64,000 nt of DNA from Rhodovastum sp963709085 (GCA_963709085.1 CAVPVB010000024.1:62001-126000), one strand, 5' to 3'. Shown: positions 37,498 through 46,234, counted from the first letter of the stretch. A program made the numbers and translations. The notes: generated by a model from the letters alone, not told the origin.

Positions 37498-37938
37498 TCA
37501 GCCCGGCTCGGCGATCCGTTCCAGCTCGACCCGGATAAAATCCGGGACTGCCACCGGCCGCATGCTCGCCCGGTCCACATAGACGTGGACAAAATGCCCG
37601 TCAGCCGAGGCGGTTTCCGCGTCGGCGCGGAATATGCCTACCGCGTAGCGCACCGAGGAACGCCCGAGCTTCGCCACCCGGATGCCCACTGTCACGTCAT
37701 CGGGATAGGCAATCTGCGAGATGTAGCGGCAGCCCGTTTCGGCCACGATGCCGATCACCGGGCTCGCCACCACATCGAGCAAATTGTGGTCGAGCAGGAA
37801 ACGGTTCACCGCGGTGTCAATCCAGGAATAGTACACCACGTTGTTGACGTGCCCGAAGGCGTCGTTGTCCATCCAACGCGTGGTGATGGTGTGGAACCAG
37901 CGGTACTCGGCGCGGACCGGCGGCGGCAGGCGGCTCAT
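37498..37938 (-). CDS. Acyl-CoA thioesterase (4HBT/hotdog family)
   Basis: A 146-residue hotdog-fold thioesterase. The active-site motif is TRWMDNDAFGHVNNVVYYSW (Asp and His-Val-Asn-Asn), followed by ISQIAYPDDVTVGIRVAKLG and the terminal strand GHFVHVYVDRASMRPV. The family hydrolyses acyl- or aryl-CoA thioesters. It is first in a two-gene minus-strand unit with the SDR-like gene and divergent from copC. Confidence 0.9.
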   Translation of the reverse strand: MSRLPPPVRAEYRWFHTITTRWMDNDAFGHVNNVVYYSWIDTAVNRFLLDHNLLDVVASPVIGIVAETGCRYISQIAYPDDVTVGIRVAKLGRSSVRYAVGIFRADAETASADGHFVHVYVDRASMRPVAVPDFIRVELERIAEPG

Positions 37939-38075
37939 GGGATGTCCCGGATCGTCTCTGGTGCCTGCCGATCAGACCGCATCCGCGCTGGCGCGTCCAC
38001 TGGCCGCCTGGATTGGACTTTGGCCCTGGGTCGGGGCTAAACGGCTTGCATTCCGTCTATAGAAAGAATGCAACC

Positions 38076-38438
38076 ATGATCGTCCCCGGCTGGCGGGCGC
38101 TGTCCGTTCTCGCCGCGCTGTGCGGCACCCCGATTTGTGCCCAGGCGCATGCGATCCTGATGGAAAGCCTGCCCGCCGCGGGTGCCAGCATTGCCGCCGG
38201 CCATGTGGATTTGCGGCTGCGTTTCAACAGCCGAATCGATGCCGGACGCTCCCGCCTGACGCTCACCCGCCCGGACCGGTCGCAGGCGGTACTGCCCACC
38301 CAAGGAGAGGGCGCCGGCAACGTGCTCACCGCCGCGACCGAGCTTCCCCCCGGCGCCTATTCGCTGCGCTGGCAGGTGCTGGCCATCGACGGCCATATTA
38401 CCCGTGGCGATGTGGCGTTCAGCGTGACGGGACCCTGA
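38076..38438 (+). CDS. copC: Periplasmic copper-resistance protein CopC
   Basis: 120 residues with a signal peptide (ALSVLAALCGTPICAQAHA). The mature protein begins with the His of HAILMESLPAAGA, the typical N-terminal copper ligand of CopC. The beta-sandwich shows LRLRFNSRIDAGRSRLTL and the second conserved site in WQVLAIDGHITRGDVAF (Asp-x-His). It binds copper in the periplasm and works with CopD, which starts 3 bp downstream. ATG 38076 is the family-typical start. Confidence 0.9.
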   Translation: MIVPGWRALSVLAALCGTPICAQAHAILMESLPAAGASIAAGHVDLRLRFNSRIDAGRSRLTLTRPDRSQAVLPTQGEGAGNVLTAATELPPGAYSLRWQVLAIDGHITRGDVAFSVTGP

Positions 38439-38441
38439 GCC

Positions 38442-40091
38442 ATGAGCCTGCTGGTGGATCTGTTCGGCTATCTCAGCGTGGTGCTGCACGGCTGCACCAT
38501 CGTGGCGCAATCGATGGCGCTGGGCGGCGTGCTGTTTCTGCTGCTGCTCGTTCGCCCGCTGGCCTCCCGTCTGGACGCTGCCCCGGCCATCGCGCGCGAC
38601 ACCGTGCGAATCGCCGGCTGGGCGGCGCTGGCGCTGGTGCTGTGCGAGGCGATGACGGTCGCCATGCAGGCGGCGATCCTCACCGACACGGTGGACCTCA
38701 CGCTGCCGCAGGCGCTGGGCGCCGAATCGGCGCTGGCGGGGCTGACCAAGATCGCCGCGTCGGCGGTGCTGGCGGTGATGCTGCTGGGGGCCGGCCCGCA
38801 GGCGCCGGCCGGCCTGCTGCTGTTTGCCGGCGCGGTGGAGCTGGCCGCGGCCACCCTGACCACCCATGCGGCAGCACGGCTGGACGACCGCGCCGTGCTG
38901 CTGGCGGTCTCCGCCCTGCACCAGTTCGGCGCCGCCATCTGGATCGGCGGCATTCCCTGCTTCATAGCCGCCCTGCGGCGGGTGGATGACGGCCTGTCGT
39001 GGCGACTGATCGGGGCGCGGTTCTCGGGCATGTCGATGGCGGGCGTGGCCTGCATCATCGTCTCGGCCGCTGTCCTCGCGTTCTTTTACGTCGGGTCGTG
39101 GGAAGCCGTGTACGGCACCGCCTACGGGGTCATGGTCAGCGCCAAGGCGGTGATGTTCGCCGCCCTGCTGCTGCTGGGTTTCGGCAATTTCCGCGTGGTC
39201 AGGAATCTGCGCCGCGACCCGGCGACACCGGTGCTGCGGCTGCGCCGTTTCGCCGAGGTCGAGATCGGCGTCGGCATCGCCCTGTTCTTCGCCGCGGCCG
39301 GCCTCACCTCTGCCCCGCCGGCAGTCGATCTGGTGCAGGACCGGGTGACCTGGCAGCAGGTGGTGGAGCGCAACGCCCCGGCTTGGCCGCGCCTCGTCTC
39401 GCCCGATCATGACGCGTTGGCGCTGCCGGCGCTGCAGGCGAAGCTTGACGCCGAGGCGGCCGGGCAGGCTGGCCCGGCGGAACGCGCCTTCGTGCCCGGC
39501 TCCGGCGATTTCCCCGCGCGCAATGCGGCCGACATCGCCTGGTCGGAGTTCAACCACCATTGGGCCGGCGTGTTCGTGTTGCTGGTGGGTCTGCTGGCGC
39601 TGGCCGACCGCGCGGGCTGGCGCCCGGCCCGGCACTGGCCGCTGTTGTTCCTGGTAATGGCGGTCCTGCTGTTCCTCCGCTCGGACCCGGAGGTCTGGCC
39701 GCTCGGCCAGAACGGATTCTGGGAGAGCATGCGCGATGTGGAGGTACTGCAACACAAACTGCTGGTGTTGATCGTCGTCTTGTTCGGCCTGTTCGAATGG
39801 CGGGTTCGCCTGCGCGGGGTACGGCGGGGCTGGACGCCTTATGTTTTCCCGATGGTGTGTGTCGTCGGCGGGGCGGCGCTGCTGACGCACAGCCACAACA
39901 TTTCCAACGTCAAGGACCAGCTTCTTATCGAGATCACGCACACGCCGCTGGCACTGTTCGGCATTGCCGCCGGTTGGGCGCGCTGGCTGGAGCTGCGGCT
40001 GGAAGGGCGCGGCGCCCGGATCGCCGGCTGGGTCTGGCCGTTATGTTTTGTGTTGGTTGGCCTGACCCTGTTGGACTACCGGGAATCGTAA
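38442..40091 (+). CDS. copD: Copper-resistance membrane protein CopD (extended)
   Basis: A 549-residue polytopic membrane protein with about 12 hydrophobic segments. The CopD domain is in the N-terminal 300 residues (HGCTIVAQSMALGGVLFLLL; ALHQFGAAIWIGGIPCFIAA; GVMVSAKAVMFAALLLLGFG), with His and Trp residues typical of CopD. The C-terminal half (FNHHWAGVFVLLVGLLALAD; EVLQHKLLVLIVVLFGLFEW; LTHSHNISNVKDQLLIEITH) contributes more membrane His residues. It probably moves copper across the inner membrane with CopC; it forms an operon with copC. Confidence 0.88.
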   Translation: MSLLVDLFGYLSVVLHGCTIVAQSMALGGVLFLLLLVRPLASRLDAAPAIARDTVRIAGWAALALVLCEAMTVAMQAAILTDTVDLTLPQALGAESALAGLTKIAASAVLAVMLLGAGPQAPAGLLLFAGAVELAAATLTTHAAARLDDRAVLLAVSALHQFGAAIWIGGIPCFIAALRRVDDGLSWRLIGARFSGMSMAGVACIIVSAAVLAFFYVGSWEAVYGTAYGVMVSAKAVMFAALLLLGFGNFRVVRNLRRDPATPVLRLRRFAEVEIGVGIALFFAAAGLTSAPPAVDLVQDRVTWQQVVERNAPAWPRLVSPDHDALALPALQAKLDAEAAGQAGPAERAFVPGSGDFPARNAADIAWSEFNHHWAGVFVLLVGLLALADRAGWRPARHWPLLFLVMAVLLFLRSDPEVWPLGQNGFWESMRDVEVLQHKLLVLIVVLFGLFEWRVRLRGVRRGWTPYVFPMVCVVGGAALLTHSHNISNVKDQLLIEITHTPLALFGIAAGWARWLELRLEGRGARIAGWVWPLCFVLVGLTLLDYRES

Positions 40092-40094
40092 AAA

Positions 40095-40292
40095 AACGCA
40101 GTGAAGCGGGTCTTGCGCCGGGTCAGGCCGGAGATTGTCAGACGCTCCGATGCCGCCAAGGGCTGCGTGGTTCTGCCGAAACGCTGGATCGTTGAGCGGA
40201 CGATTGCCTGGCTCAACCGGTGCCGTCGCCTGGCCAAGGACGGGGAGAACCTGAACCGTAAAGCATGCGCCTTCGTTCGTTGTTGATCGGGC
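40095..40292 (+). pseudogene. IS5-type transposase, C-terminal remnant
   Basis: A frame of about 61 codons contains VVLPKRWIVERTIAWLNRCR and RLAKDGENLNRKACAFVRC, the C-terminal Glu region of IS5-family transposases. Nothing of the N-terminal 150 residues is present. It starts immediately behind the copD stop. Confidence 0.75.
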
Positions 40293-40629
40293 GAAAATGG
40301 GGCGTGCGCGGGAGATCCGGGGTGCAAGGGAAGCGACTCAGCACGCCCGCATTCTATCCCAGGCCGATTCGTCGCGTTAAGTCAGACAGGCTGCCAGCAA
40401 ATGAGTGCCAGATCCGTCACGCGGCGATATCATGCCGGGCGCCGCCGCCGCGTCGGAGGTTGCGATGATGGGCGACGGCGCCGCGTTCATTTTTAGTCTG
40501 TTAATCGTAATGTCGGATGGTGGCTGTTAAGAATCCACCGTGCTGACGCAAACTGACGCAAGAACATGAAGGCTTGCGCGGACTGAACGAAAGCTTTATC
40601 ATTTTTACCTCGTAAGAGTTTGGGTGGGG
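40293..40629. other. Intergenic stretch after the IS5 remnant
   Basis: No gene is supported. Around 40485-40515 the sequence (CGTTCATTTTTAGTC and TTAATCGTAATGTCGG) is loosely similar to the right half of MITE-1, so a decayed MITE may be present; this is weak. Confidence 0.3.
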
Positions 40630-41446
40630 ATGTTCGCCATGTTCGCTCGACATGCTGCCGTACGGCAGGTCGTCGTGTCCGCCGGAATCCTGGGGTTGCT
40701 GGCAGGCTGCGCGGCAACGCCGATGGGTCCGACCGTCCAGGTCATGCCGGGGCCTGGCAAAACCTTTGAAGCGTTCCAGGCCGATCTGGCCACCTGCAAA
40801 TACTTCGCGGCGGGACAGGTCCAGGGTCAGGCCGACGCTGCCAACCAGCGCGCGGCCGGCGGCGCGGTGCTGACCACCCTGCTGGGTGCCGGGCTGGGTG
40901 CGGCGATTGGCGGTGCGGCGGGCAACGCCGGCGCCGGCGCGGCGATTGGCGCGGCCACGGGAGCCGGGGGCGGCGCCCTCTACGGCGCCAACGCCAGCAC
41001 GGGGGTCCAGGTACAGTATCCAGCAGCAATACGACAACGCCTTCGCCCAGTGCATGTATTCCAAGGGCGAGCAGGTCCCCGGCTTTGCCCCGCTGCCGCC
41101 TCCCGTCGTCTATAATATTCCTTCGTCGGCGCCGGCAGCCGTGGCGGACCCGCTGGTTCGCGCGACGCAGTCCGAACTGATCCGGCTGGGTTACCTGAGG
41201 GATAATGCGGACGGTTTCATGGGCCCCAAGACGCACGCCGCGATCGCCAATTTCGAGCAGGCGAACGGCCTTCCGCCGGACGGCACCCCGTCGCCGCGCC
41301 TGTTGGCGACACTGCAATCGACCCCGAACAGCGGCGCACCTGCCACGGTCGCTGCGCCGAGCGCCTGGGTTGCCCCGGTGGGGCCGGCAAGCCCCGCAGG
41401 CGCGCCGGCAGGATGGGTCGCGCCGGCGCCCACGCCGACACCGTAA
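40630..41446 (+). pseudogene. Glycine-zipper lipoprotein with peptidoglycan-binding domain, frameshifted
   Basis: ATG 40630 opens a lipoprotein signal (VVVSAGILGLLAGCAATP, lipobox LAGC), then ATCKYFAAGQVQGQADAANQ and a glycine-zipper (LLGAGLGAAIGGAAGNAGAG), as in YMGG-type proteins. At about 41010 one extra base shifts the frame. Reading continues as YSIQQQYDNAFAQCMYSKGE, then a PG_binding_1 domain (LIRLGYLRDNADGFMGPKTH; AIANFEQANGLPPDGTPS) and a Pro/Ala tail. Correcting a single base would give one protein of about 270 residues. It is either a pseudogene or a sequencing error; no slippery site is seen. Confidence 0.75.
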
Positions 41447-41862
41447 TCCCGGAGGCTTCCGGTCGGATTTGGCCCGGTAAGCTACCTGCGGGATGTCGCG
41501 GAGGGCATTCTCGGCCCGGAGACGCACGCCGCGATCTCCACCTTTCAGCGGGTGAACGCAGGGCAATCGGGTGAAGGAAGGCCAGGGGCTCTGCCCCTGG
41601 ACCCCATCACTTGAAGGGTTTTGGGAAGAGGGGGTGAGGAGATGCTGCGGCTCCTCCTCACCCCCCTCTTCCCAAAACCCTTAAAACGAATGGGTTCTAA
41701 GGGCTCCGCCCTTAGCGGGGTCCAGGGGCAGAGCCCCTGGCCTTCCTTCACCCGATGGCCCTGCGGGTGAACGGCCTGAGGGTTGACGGCAGCCCGTCGC
41801 CAAGCTTCCTGACCACAACGCCCGACGGCTGGGTCCCCCGCGTGCCCACTTCGACACCGTAA
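41447..41862 (+). pseudogene. Decayed duplicate of the peptidoglycan-binding tail, split by MITE-3
   Basis: Before the MITE the DNA encodes SYLRDVAEGILGPETHAAIS and FQRVN; after it, VNGLRVDGSPSPSFLTTTPD and a Pro-rich end. This parallels the tail of the preceding gene (GYLRDNADGFMGPKTHAAIA ... GLPPDGTPSPRLLAT ... PTPTP). It is therefore a tandem duplication of the 3' part of that gene. Confidence 0.7.
41559..41763. mobile_element. MITE-3, ISAs1-type, with a 10-bp target duplication
   Basis: A 205-bp unit whose ends CAGGGCAATCGGGTGAAGG and the complement of CAGGGCCATCGGGTGAAGG extend into a 47-bp inverted repeat with one mismatch. CGGGTGAACG is repeated on both sides (41549-41558 and 41764-41773). 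The first 17 bases equal the ends of the ISAs1 element at 31394. The interior forms palindromes such as CCAGGGGCTCTGCCCCTGG. No gene inside. Confidence 0.85.
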
Positions 41863-41894
41863 TCTCAAAGGCTTCTGGCCGGAGAATATTACCA

Positions 41895-43664
41895 ATGCCG
41901 ACGGCTCGCGGAACCCGGTCGCTGCACGGGATGTTTCGATCGGCATGTGTGCTGGCGGCATGCGTGCTGGCGGCATGCGTGCTGGCGGCATGCGTGCTGG
42001 CGGCATGCGGCCTGCTGGCGCTCGGCCCGGCCTGGGCACAGCCCAGCGGCGTGGACGAAACGTCCGGACCGGCGGCGCCACCCGACAATTCGCAAGGCGA
42101 GATCGTCCCGCCCGGACCGCCTCCGGCAACCGTGGTTCCGGCCCCTGTCATTGCCGCCTCGGCGCAAGCCGCGCCCACGGTTGCAGCGCCCACGTTTCCT
42201 GCCCCCGTGCCGCCTGCCCCCACGCTGGCGACCCCCGCCCAGACCGTATCACCGCCGGGTCAGCCGCCGGCGAGCCCGCAACTTCCCCCCACCACGGCGG
42301 TGCAGCAGGCGCCGCCGGTGCCGCTCCGCCTCGACCAGCCCCGGGTGATCGATACCGCCAGGCTGACGGCCGGCGACAATTCCGTGTCCCTGTTCGGCAT
42401 CGTCGGCCTGCCCGGGGAGTCGGCCCAGGGGCTGCAGGGCTTCCTGGCCGCCAGCGGCAACCGGGTCTCCTGCCAGGCACAGCCCGGCGGCGATTTCGTC
42501 TGCCTGCTGCCCGACGGCACCGATGTGGCGGCGGTGGCGCTGATCAACGGCGCGGCCCGCGCCAGGGCCGATGCGCCCGCCGCGTATCGCGAGCAGGAAG
42601 CCGCGGCACAGGCCGCACGGCGCGGGCTCTGGTCCAGTCTGCCGCCGCCGCCGGTGACGCTGAACCACCCGACCGTGAAGGACACCGCAACCCTGGTCGC
42701 CGAACGGCAGAGCTACGTGCTCGACGGGTTGCAAGGCCTCGGCGCGCCCTACGCGGGCCAACTGCAGGGCTACGTCGCCGCCAATGGCGACGCGCTGATC
42801 TGCCAGCAGCAGCCTGTCTCGAATGCTTACATCTGCATCCTGAAGGGCGGCACCGACATCGCCAAGGTCGCGCTGGTGAACGGCGCCGCGCTAGTGAGTC
42901 CCGACGCGCCGGATTCATACCGTCTGCAGCAGCGGGAGGCGCTGAACAACCAGCGCGGCTACTGGCTGCATCCGCCGGCCGATGCCGTTCTGGCGGCGCG
43001 GACGATCATCGAGCAGCCCAATCCCTGCTGCGTGTTTGTCGCCGGAGACGATGGCGGCGACGGTATCGCCTATGTCGGCGGTGCGCCGACCGCCATCATC
43101 GAAGGGGAGACGGTGTTCCTGGTCTTCGCCGGCGCTCTTGGGTGGGGCTATTACGACCATTGGCATCACTGGCGCGGCGTACCGGACCGCTATCGCGGGC
43201 ATCTTGAGCACTTCCATCCGGAAGGCCATGGGTTGCGCGGCTATGGCGGCGGCGGGCAATTCGATGGCCCGCACCCGGGCGCGGTGCATCAGACGGCGAT
43301 GGCGGGGGCAGCCGGGCATCCCGGTTTTGCCCCGGGCGCGCACCCTGGCGGCAATCTCGGCTTCGCCCCGGGCGGGCACCCCGGTGGCAATCCGGGCTTT
43401 GCATCGGGCGCGCACCCCGGTGGTAGTCCCGGCTTCACAGCGGGCGCGCACCCGGGCGGCAATCCCGGATTCGCGCCGGGTGCACATCCGGGCGGGGCAC
43501 CAGCCGGGAACCCCGGCTTTGCATCGGGTGCGCATCCGGGCGGGATGGGGAGCGGCTTCATCCGTCCCACCCAAACGGCGAGCGGCTTTCATCCGGGCGG
43601 CATGCCGCAGGCGGCACACTCGGCCCCCCCGTCGCACACCCTGTTCCGAACGTTGGCAGCGTAA
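41895..43664 (+). CDS. Secreted repeat protein with two SNase-like domains and a His/Gly-rich tail
   Basis: About 589 residues from ATG 41895. The signal region holds four copies of CVLAA, encoded by a 15-nt tandem repeat (GTGCTGGCGGCATGC). A Pro/Ala/Val-rich linker follows (to about 145). Two similar domains (about 150-245 and 250-345) show IDTARLTAGDNSVSLFGIVG ... AAAQAARRGLW and KDTATLVAERQSYVLDGLQG. They recall degenerate staphylococcal-nuclease folds, but the catalytic Arg/Glu pattern is not evident. A hydrophobic segment (about 395-415) precedes about 110 residues of the repeat NPGFA(P/S)GAHPGG. Such a His-rich tail might bind metal. Overall function unknown. Confidence 0.7.
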   Translation: MPTARGTRSLHGMFRSACVLAACVLAACVLAACVLAACGLLALGPAWAQPSGVDETSGPAAPPDNSQGEIVPPGPPPATVVPAPVIAASAQAAPTVAAPTFPAPVPPAPTLATPAQTVSPPGQPPASPQLPPTTAVQQAPPVPLRLDQPRVIDTARLTAGDNSVSLFGIVGLPGESAQGLQGFLAASGNRVSCQAQPGGDFVCLLPDGTDVAAVALINGAARARADAPAAYREQEAAAQAARRGLWSSLPPPPVTLNHPTVKDTATLVAERQSYVLDGLQGLGAPYAGQLQGYVAANGDALICQQQPVSNAYICILKGGTDIAKVALVNGAALVSPDAPDSYRLQQREALNNQRGYWLHPPADAVLAARTIIEQPNPCCVFVAGDDGGDGIAYVGGAPTAIIEGETVFLVFAGALGWGYYDHWHHWRGVPDRYRGHLEHFHPEGHGLRGYGGGGQFDGPHPGAVHQTAMAGAAGHPGFAPGAHPGGNLGFAPGGHPGGNPGFASGAHPGGSPGFTAGAHPGGNPGFAPGAHPGGAPAGNPGFASGAHPGGMGSGFIRPTQTASGFHPGGMPQAAHSAPPSHTLFRTLAA

Positions 43665-43710
43665 AACACAAATAGGTTTCGCGCCGCCCGGCATCCGGCA
43701 AGTGCGCCCG

Positions 43711-45282
43711 CTACTTCACCCGCACCCAGCGCATGGGGAAGGTGTTGTCGGCGGGCTGGGTCAGCTCAATGTTGTCGCGCGCCGCCCAGGTGATGCGCTG
43801 CTGGTGCAGCGGAATGAATCCGACCTCGTCCTGCACGATGCGCGCGACTTCCTCGATCATCGCCTGCCGCTTCGCGGCATCGAGTTCGGTGCCGATCAGC
43901 GGCTCCAGTTCGTCGACGCGGGGATTGGAATAGCCGCCCGAGTTGATGATGCCGATGCCGGGCCGACCGCGGCTGGCCAGGACGGAGCGGATGACATTAT
44001 GGGCGTCGTACGTGCTCGGCGTCCAGCCGAGCAGGTAAAAGCTGGTTTTGTAGTTTGGATAAGTGATGTCGGCGAAGAAACGCACCTTGGTGCGGGCGAA
44101 CACGTCCGCCTTGATATTGATGTGCGCCAGCATGGACGCGATCGCGGTGCAGATGGATTCGTCGGCAATATAACGGTCGTTCGGGCAGTCCAGCGTCACC
44201 TGGAACCCGTCCGGATAGCCGGCATCAGCCAGCAGCGCCTTGGCGCGGCCGATATCGACCGCCGGGCGCTTGTCCTGCGCCGCGTCATACCCGTTCACGC
44301 CGGGGCCCCACATCAGCCAGGTCGGCCGCCCCTGGCCGCGCATGACGCGGCTGGTGATCGCCGGCTCGTCGATGGCGAGGGCCACGGCGCGGCGCACCCG
44401 CACATCCTTGAACGGGTTCTTCCCCTTTACATTGGAAAACAGCAACTCATCGCGCGCCTGGTCCATGCCCAGGAAGACAGTACGCAGTTCCGGCCCCTGA
44501 ATAACACGGATGCCCGGCGCCCGGCTTATCTTGTCGATGTCCTGCGGCGGCACCGAATAAATCATGTCGATCTCGCCCGACAGCAGGGCCGCGACCCGGG
44601 TCGCGGCCGAGCCGATGATGTTGAATTCCACCCGGTCGAGATTGTGCTCGGGCTTGTCCCACCAGCCCGGATTCCGTTCCAGCACGCTGCGCCGGTCGGG
44701 TTCGCGCAGGACGAGCCTGAACGGGCCGGTGCCCATGGCATTGCGGTGGGCATAATTCTCGCTGGTGCCGAGGATCGCCACCGCGCCGGCGTTGTTCTTT
44801 TCCAGCCACGCCTTCGGCATGATCGCCCAATTGGCGAACTCGCCGGGCAGGATCGGGTCGGGCGCCTTGGTTTCGAAATCGACGGTGAGGTCGTCGATCC
44901 TGCGCGCCTCCTTCACCGAACTGACGGTCGCCGAGAGGGATGATGTCTTGCCAGTGACGCGCTGGAAGCTGAACACCACATCATCGGCGGTAAAGGGCGT
45001 GCCGTCCTGCCAGTTCACGCCGGGGCGCAGATGAAACCGCCACACGGTGGGCGACGTCTGCTCCCATTTGACCGCGAGCGCCGGCTCGGTGGCCAGCTTC
45101 TTGTCCCGTCGCACCAGCGGTTCGTAAATATTGGCGAGGAACGAGTTCTGCACCGTCTCGTCGAAGGTGTACGGGTCCATGGCCCGCACGTCGCCGTCAT
45201 TGGCCCATTTGAAAACCGCCGCCCTGGCAGGTGCCACGGCAGACACAATGGCGAGGCTCAGCAGCAGCGAACGGAACAACAT
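43711..45282 (-). CDS. ABC transporter substrate-binding protein, family 5 (peptide/nickel type)
   Basis: A 523-residue periplasmic protein starting at ATG 45282 (GGAG 5 nt upstream; an ATG 7 codons earlier is possible). Signal peptide: SLLLSLAIVSAVAPARAA. The fold is SBP_bac_5: YTFDETVQNSFLANIYEPLV, FHLRPGVNWQDGTPFTADDV, MGTGPFRLVLREPDRR and DVRVRRAVALAIDEPAITSR. These receptors bind oligopeptides or similar ligands for an ABC importer. No permease or ATPase gene is adjacent, so it is an orphan here. Transcribed toward the His-rich protein gene. Confidence 0.9.
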   Translation of the reverse strand: MLFRSLLLSLAIVSAVAPARAAVFKWANDGDVRAMDPYTFDETVQNSFLANIYEPLVRRDKKLATEPALAVKWEQTSPTVWRFHLRPGVNWQDGTPFTADDVVFSFQRVTGKTSSLSATVSSVKEARRIDDLTVDFETKAPDPILPGEFANWAIMPKAWLEKNNAGAVAILGTSENYAHRNAMGTGPFRLVLREPDRRSVLERNPGWWDKPEHNLDRVEFNIIGSAATRVAALLSGEIDMIYSVPPQDIDKISRAPGIRVIQGPELRTVFLGMDQARDELLFSNVKGKNPFKDVRVRRAVALAIDEPAITSRVMRGQGRPTWLMWGPGVNGYDAAQDKRPAVDIGRAKALLADAGYPDGFQVTLDCPNDRYIADESICTAIASMLAHINIKADVFARTKVRFFADITYPNYKTSFYLLGWTPSTYDAHNVIRSVLASRGRPGIGIINSGGYSNPRVDELEPLIGTELDAAKRQAMIEEVARIVQDEVGFIPLHQQRITWAARDNIELTQPADNTFPMRWVRVK

Positions 45283-45348
45283 GCCAACTCCATCGCGAGA
45301 CATGATGGGAGCTTAGCTGCATGGTTGCCGCGCATAAAGGGAGAAAGG

Positions 45349-45412
45349 CCAGGGGCTTTGCCCCTGGACCCCACCAAGGGGCGGTGGCCCCTTGGAACCC
45401 ATTCGTTTTCAG
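45349..45412. repeat. Dispersed palindromic repeat between the ABC receptor gene and rpsD
   Basis: CCAGGGGCTTTGCCCCTGG followed by CCAAGGGG...CCCCTTGG and AACCCATTCG, the same organisation as at 18727-18790. Confidence 0.65.
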
Positions 45413-45461
45413 ATCAGCGCGAGTAGAACTCGTTCAGATCAACGCGAGTAGAACTCGACGA
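45412..45461. repeat. 25-bp tandem duplication at the 3' end of rpsD
   Basis: The unit TTCAGATCA(G/A)CGCGAGTAGA plus ACTCG occurs twice in a row. The second copy contains the true stop and last codons of rpsD (YSR-stop); the first is a duplicate lying just downstream of the stop. Confidence 0.6.
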
Positions 45462-46056
45462 CCAGGTTCGGCTCCATCTGCACCGGATAGGGCACATCCG
45501 ACAGCTTCGGGGCGCGGGAGAAGCGGCCCTTCATGGCGCGATGGTCCACTTCCAGGTATTCCGGCACATCGCGCTCGTTGCTCTGGGCCGCGTCCAGCAC
45601 CGCCGCGAGCTGCTTGGACTTCTCGCGCACCTCGATGGTGTCGCCGTCCTTCACCGAGTAGCTCGGGATGTTCAACCGCCGGCCATTGACCAGCACGTGG
45701 CCGTGGTTGACGAACTGGCGGGCGGCGAACGGAGTGATGGCGAATTTCATGCGGTAGATCACCGCATCCAGCCGGCGCTCCAGCAGCTCGATCAGGTTCT
45801 CCGAGGTGTCGCCCTTGCGGCGCACCGCCTCGAAATAATACTTGCGGAACTGCTTCTCGCCGATGTTGCCGTAATAGCCCTTGAGCTTCTGCTTGGCCAT
45901 CAGCTGGACGCCGAAATCCGTCGGCTTGCCCTTGCGCCGCTGGCCGTGCTGGCCGGGACCGTAATCGCGCTTGGCGAGCGGGGATTTCGGCCGCCCCCAA
46001 AGGTTCACGCCCAGGCGGCGGTTAATCTTGTACTTGCTTTCGACGCGCTTCGTCAT
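45439..46056 (-). CDS. rpsD: 30S ribosomal protein S4
   Basis: 205 residues, full length. The start is MTKRVESKYKINRRLGVNLW. The S4 RNA-binding domain is seen in LIELLERRLDAVIYRMKFAI and RQFVNHGHVLVNGRRLNIPS, ending VVEFYSR. Conserved N-terminal rRNA contacts (SPLAKRDYGPGQHGQ) are present. S4 nucleates 30S assembly and in many bacteria autoregulates. It is monocistronic here with its own promoter at 46206-46234 and a 5' leader of about 150 nt that contains a CGGAGCCC-T-GGGCTCCG hairpin, a possible regulatory element. The neighbourhood is rich in mobile DNA but the gene itself is intact. Confidence 0.97.
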   Translation of the reverse strand: MTKRVESKYKINRRLGVNLWGRPKSPLAKRDYGPGQHGQRRKGKPTDFGVQLMAKQKLKGYYGNIGEKQFRKYYFEAVRRKGDTSENLIELLERRLDAVIYRMKFAITPFAARQFVNHGHVLVNGRRLNIPSYSVKDGDTIEVREKSKQLAAVLDAAQSNERDVPEYLEVDHRAMKGRFSRAPKLSDVPYPVQMEPNLVVEFYSR

Positions 46057-46205
46057 TGCGCGCGGACCTTTCTTAGCGGCGCCGCTCGTCCCCGGGGTGG
46101 TCACCACGGACGTGGACGGCTTGTTGCACCGGTAGGCCTTTCGCCACGTACGAAAGACGGGCGCGGAGCCCTGGGCTCCGTCCACGTTCCCGGCAGGAGG
46201 GGCGG

Positions 46206-46234
46206 CGTATAGGCGCGGATGCGGGTCTTGTCAA
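46206..46234 (-). promoter_or_regulatory. rpsD promoter: Sigma-70 promoter of rpsD
   Basis: On the minus strand TTGACA (46234-46229), a 17-nt spacer and TATACG (46211-46206). The -35 box is perfect and the -10 box matches in four of six positions. About 150 nt upstream of the rpsD start. Confidence 0.7.

Noticed and set aside
37985..38075. Riboswitch or copper operator before copC
   Set aside because: Only about 140 bp separates copC from the divergent thioesterase and no clear palindrome or conserved motif was found.
43300..43560. Regularly repeated DNA that could suggest a CRISPR or satellite
   Set aside because: The repeats are in-frame codons for NPGFA(P/S)GAHPGG within a protein; there are no unique spacers of constant length.
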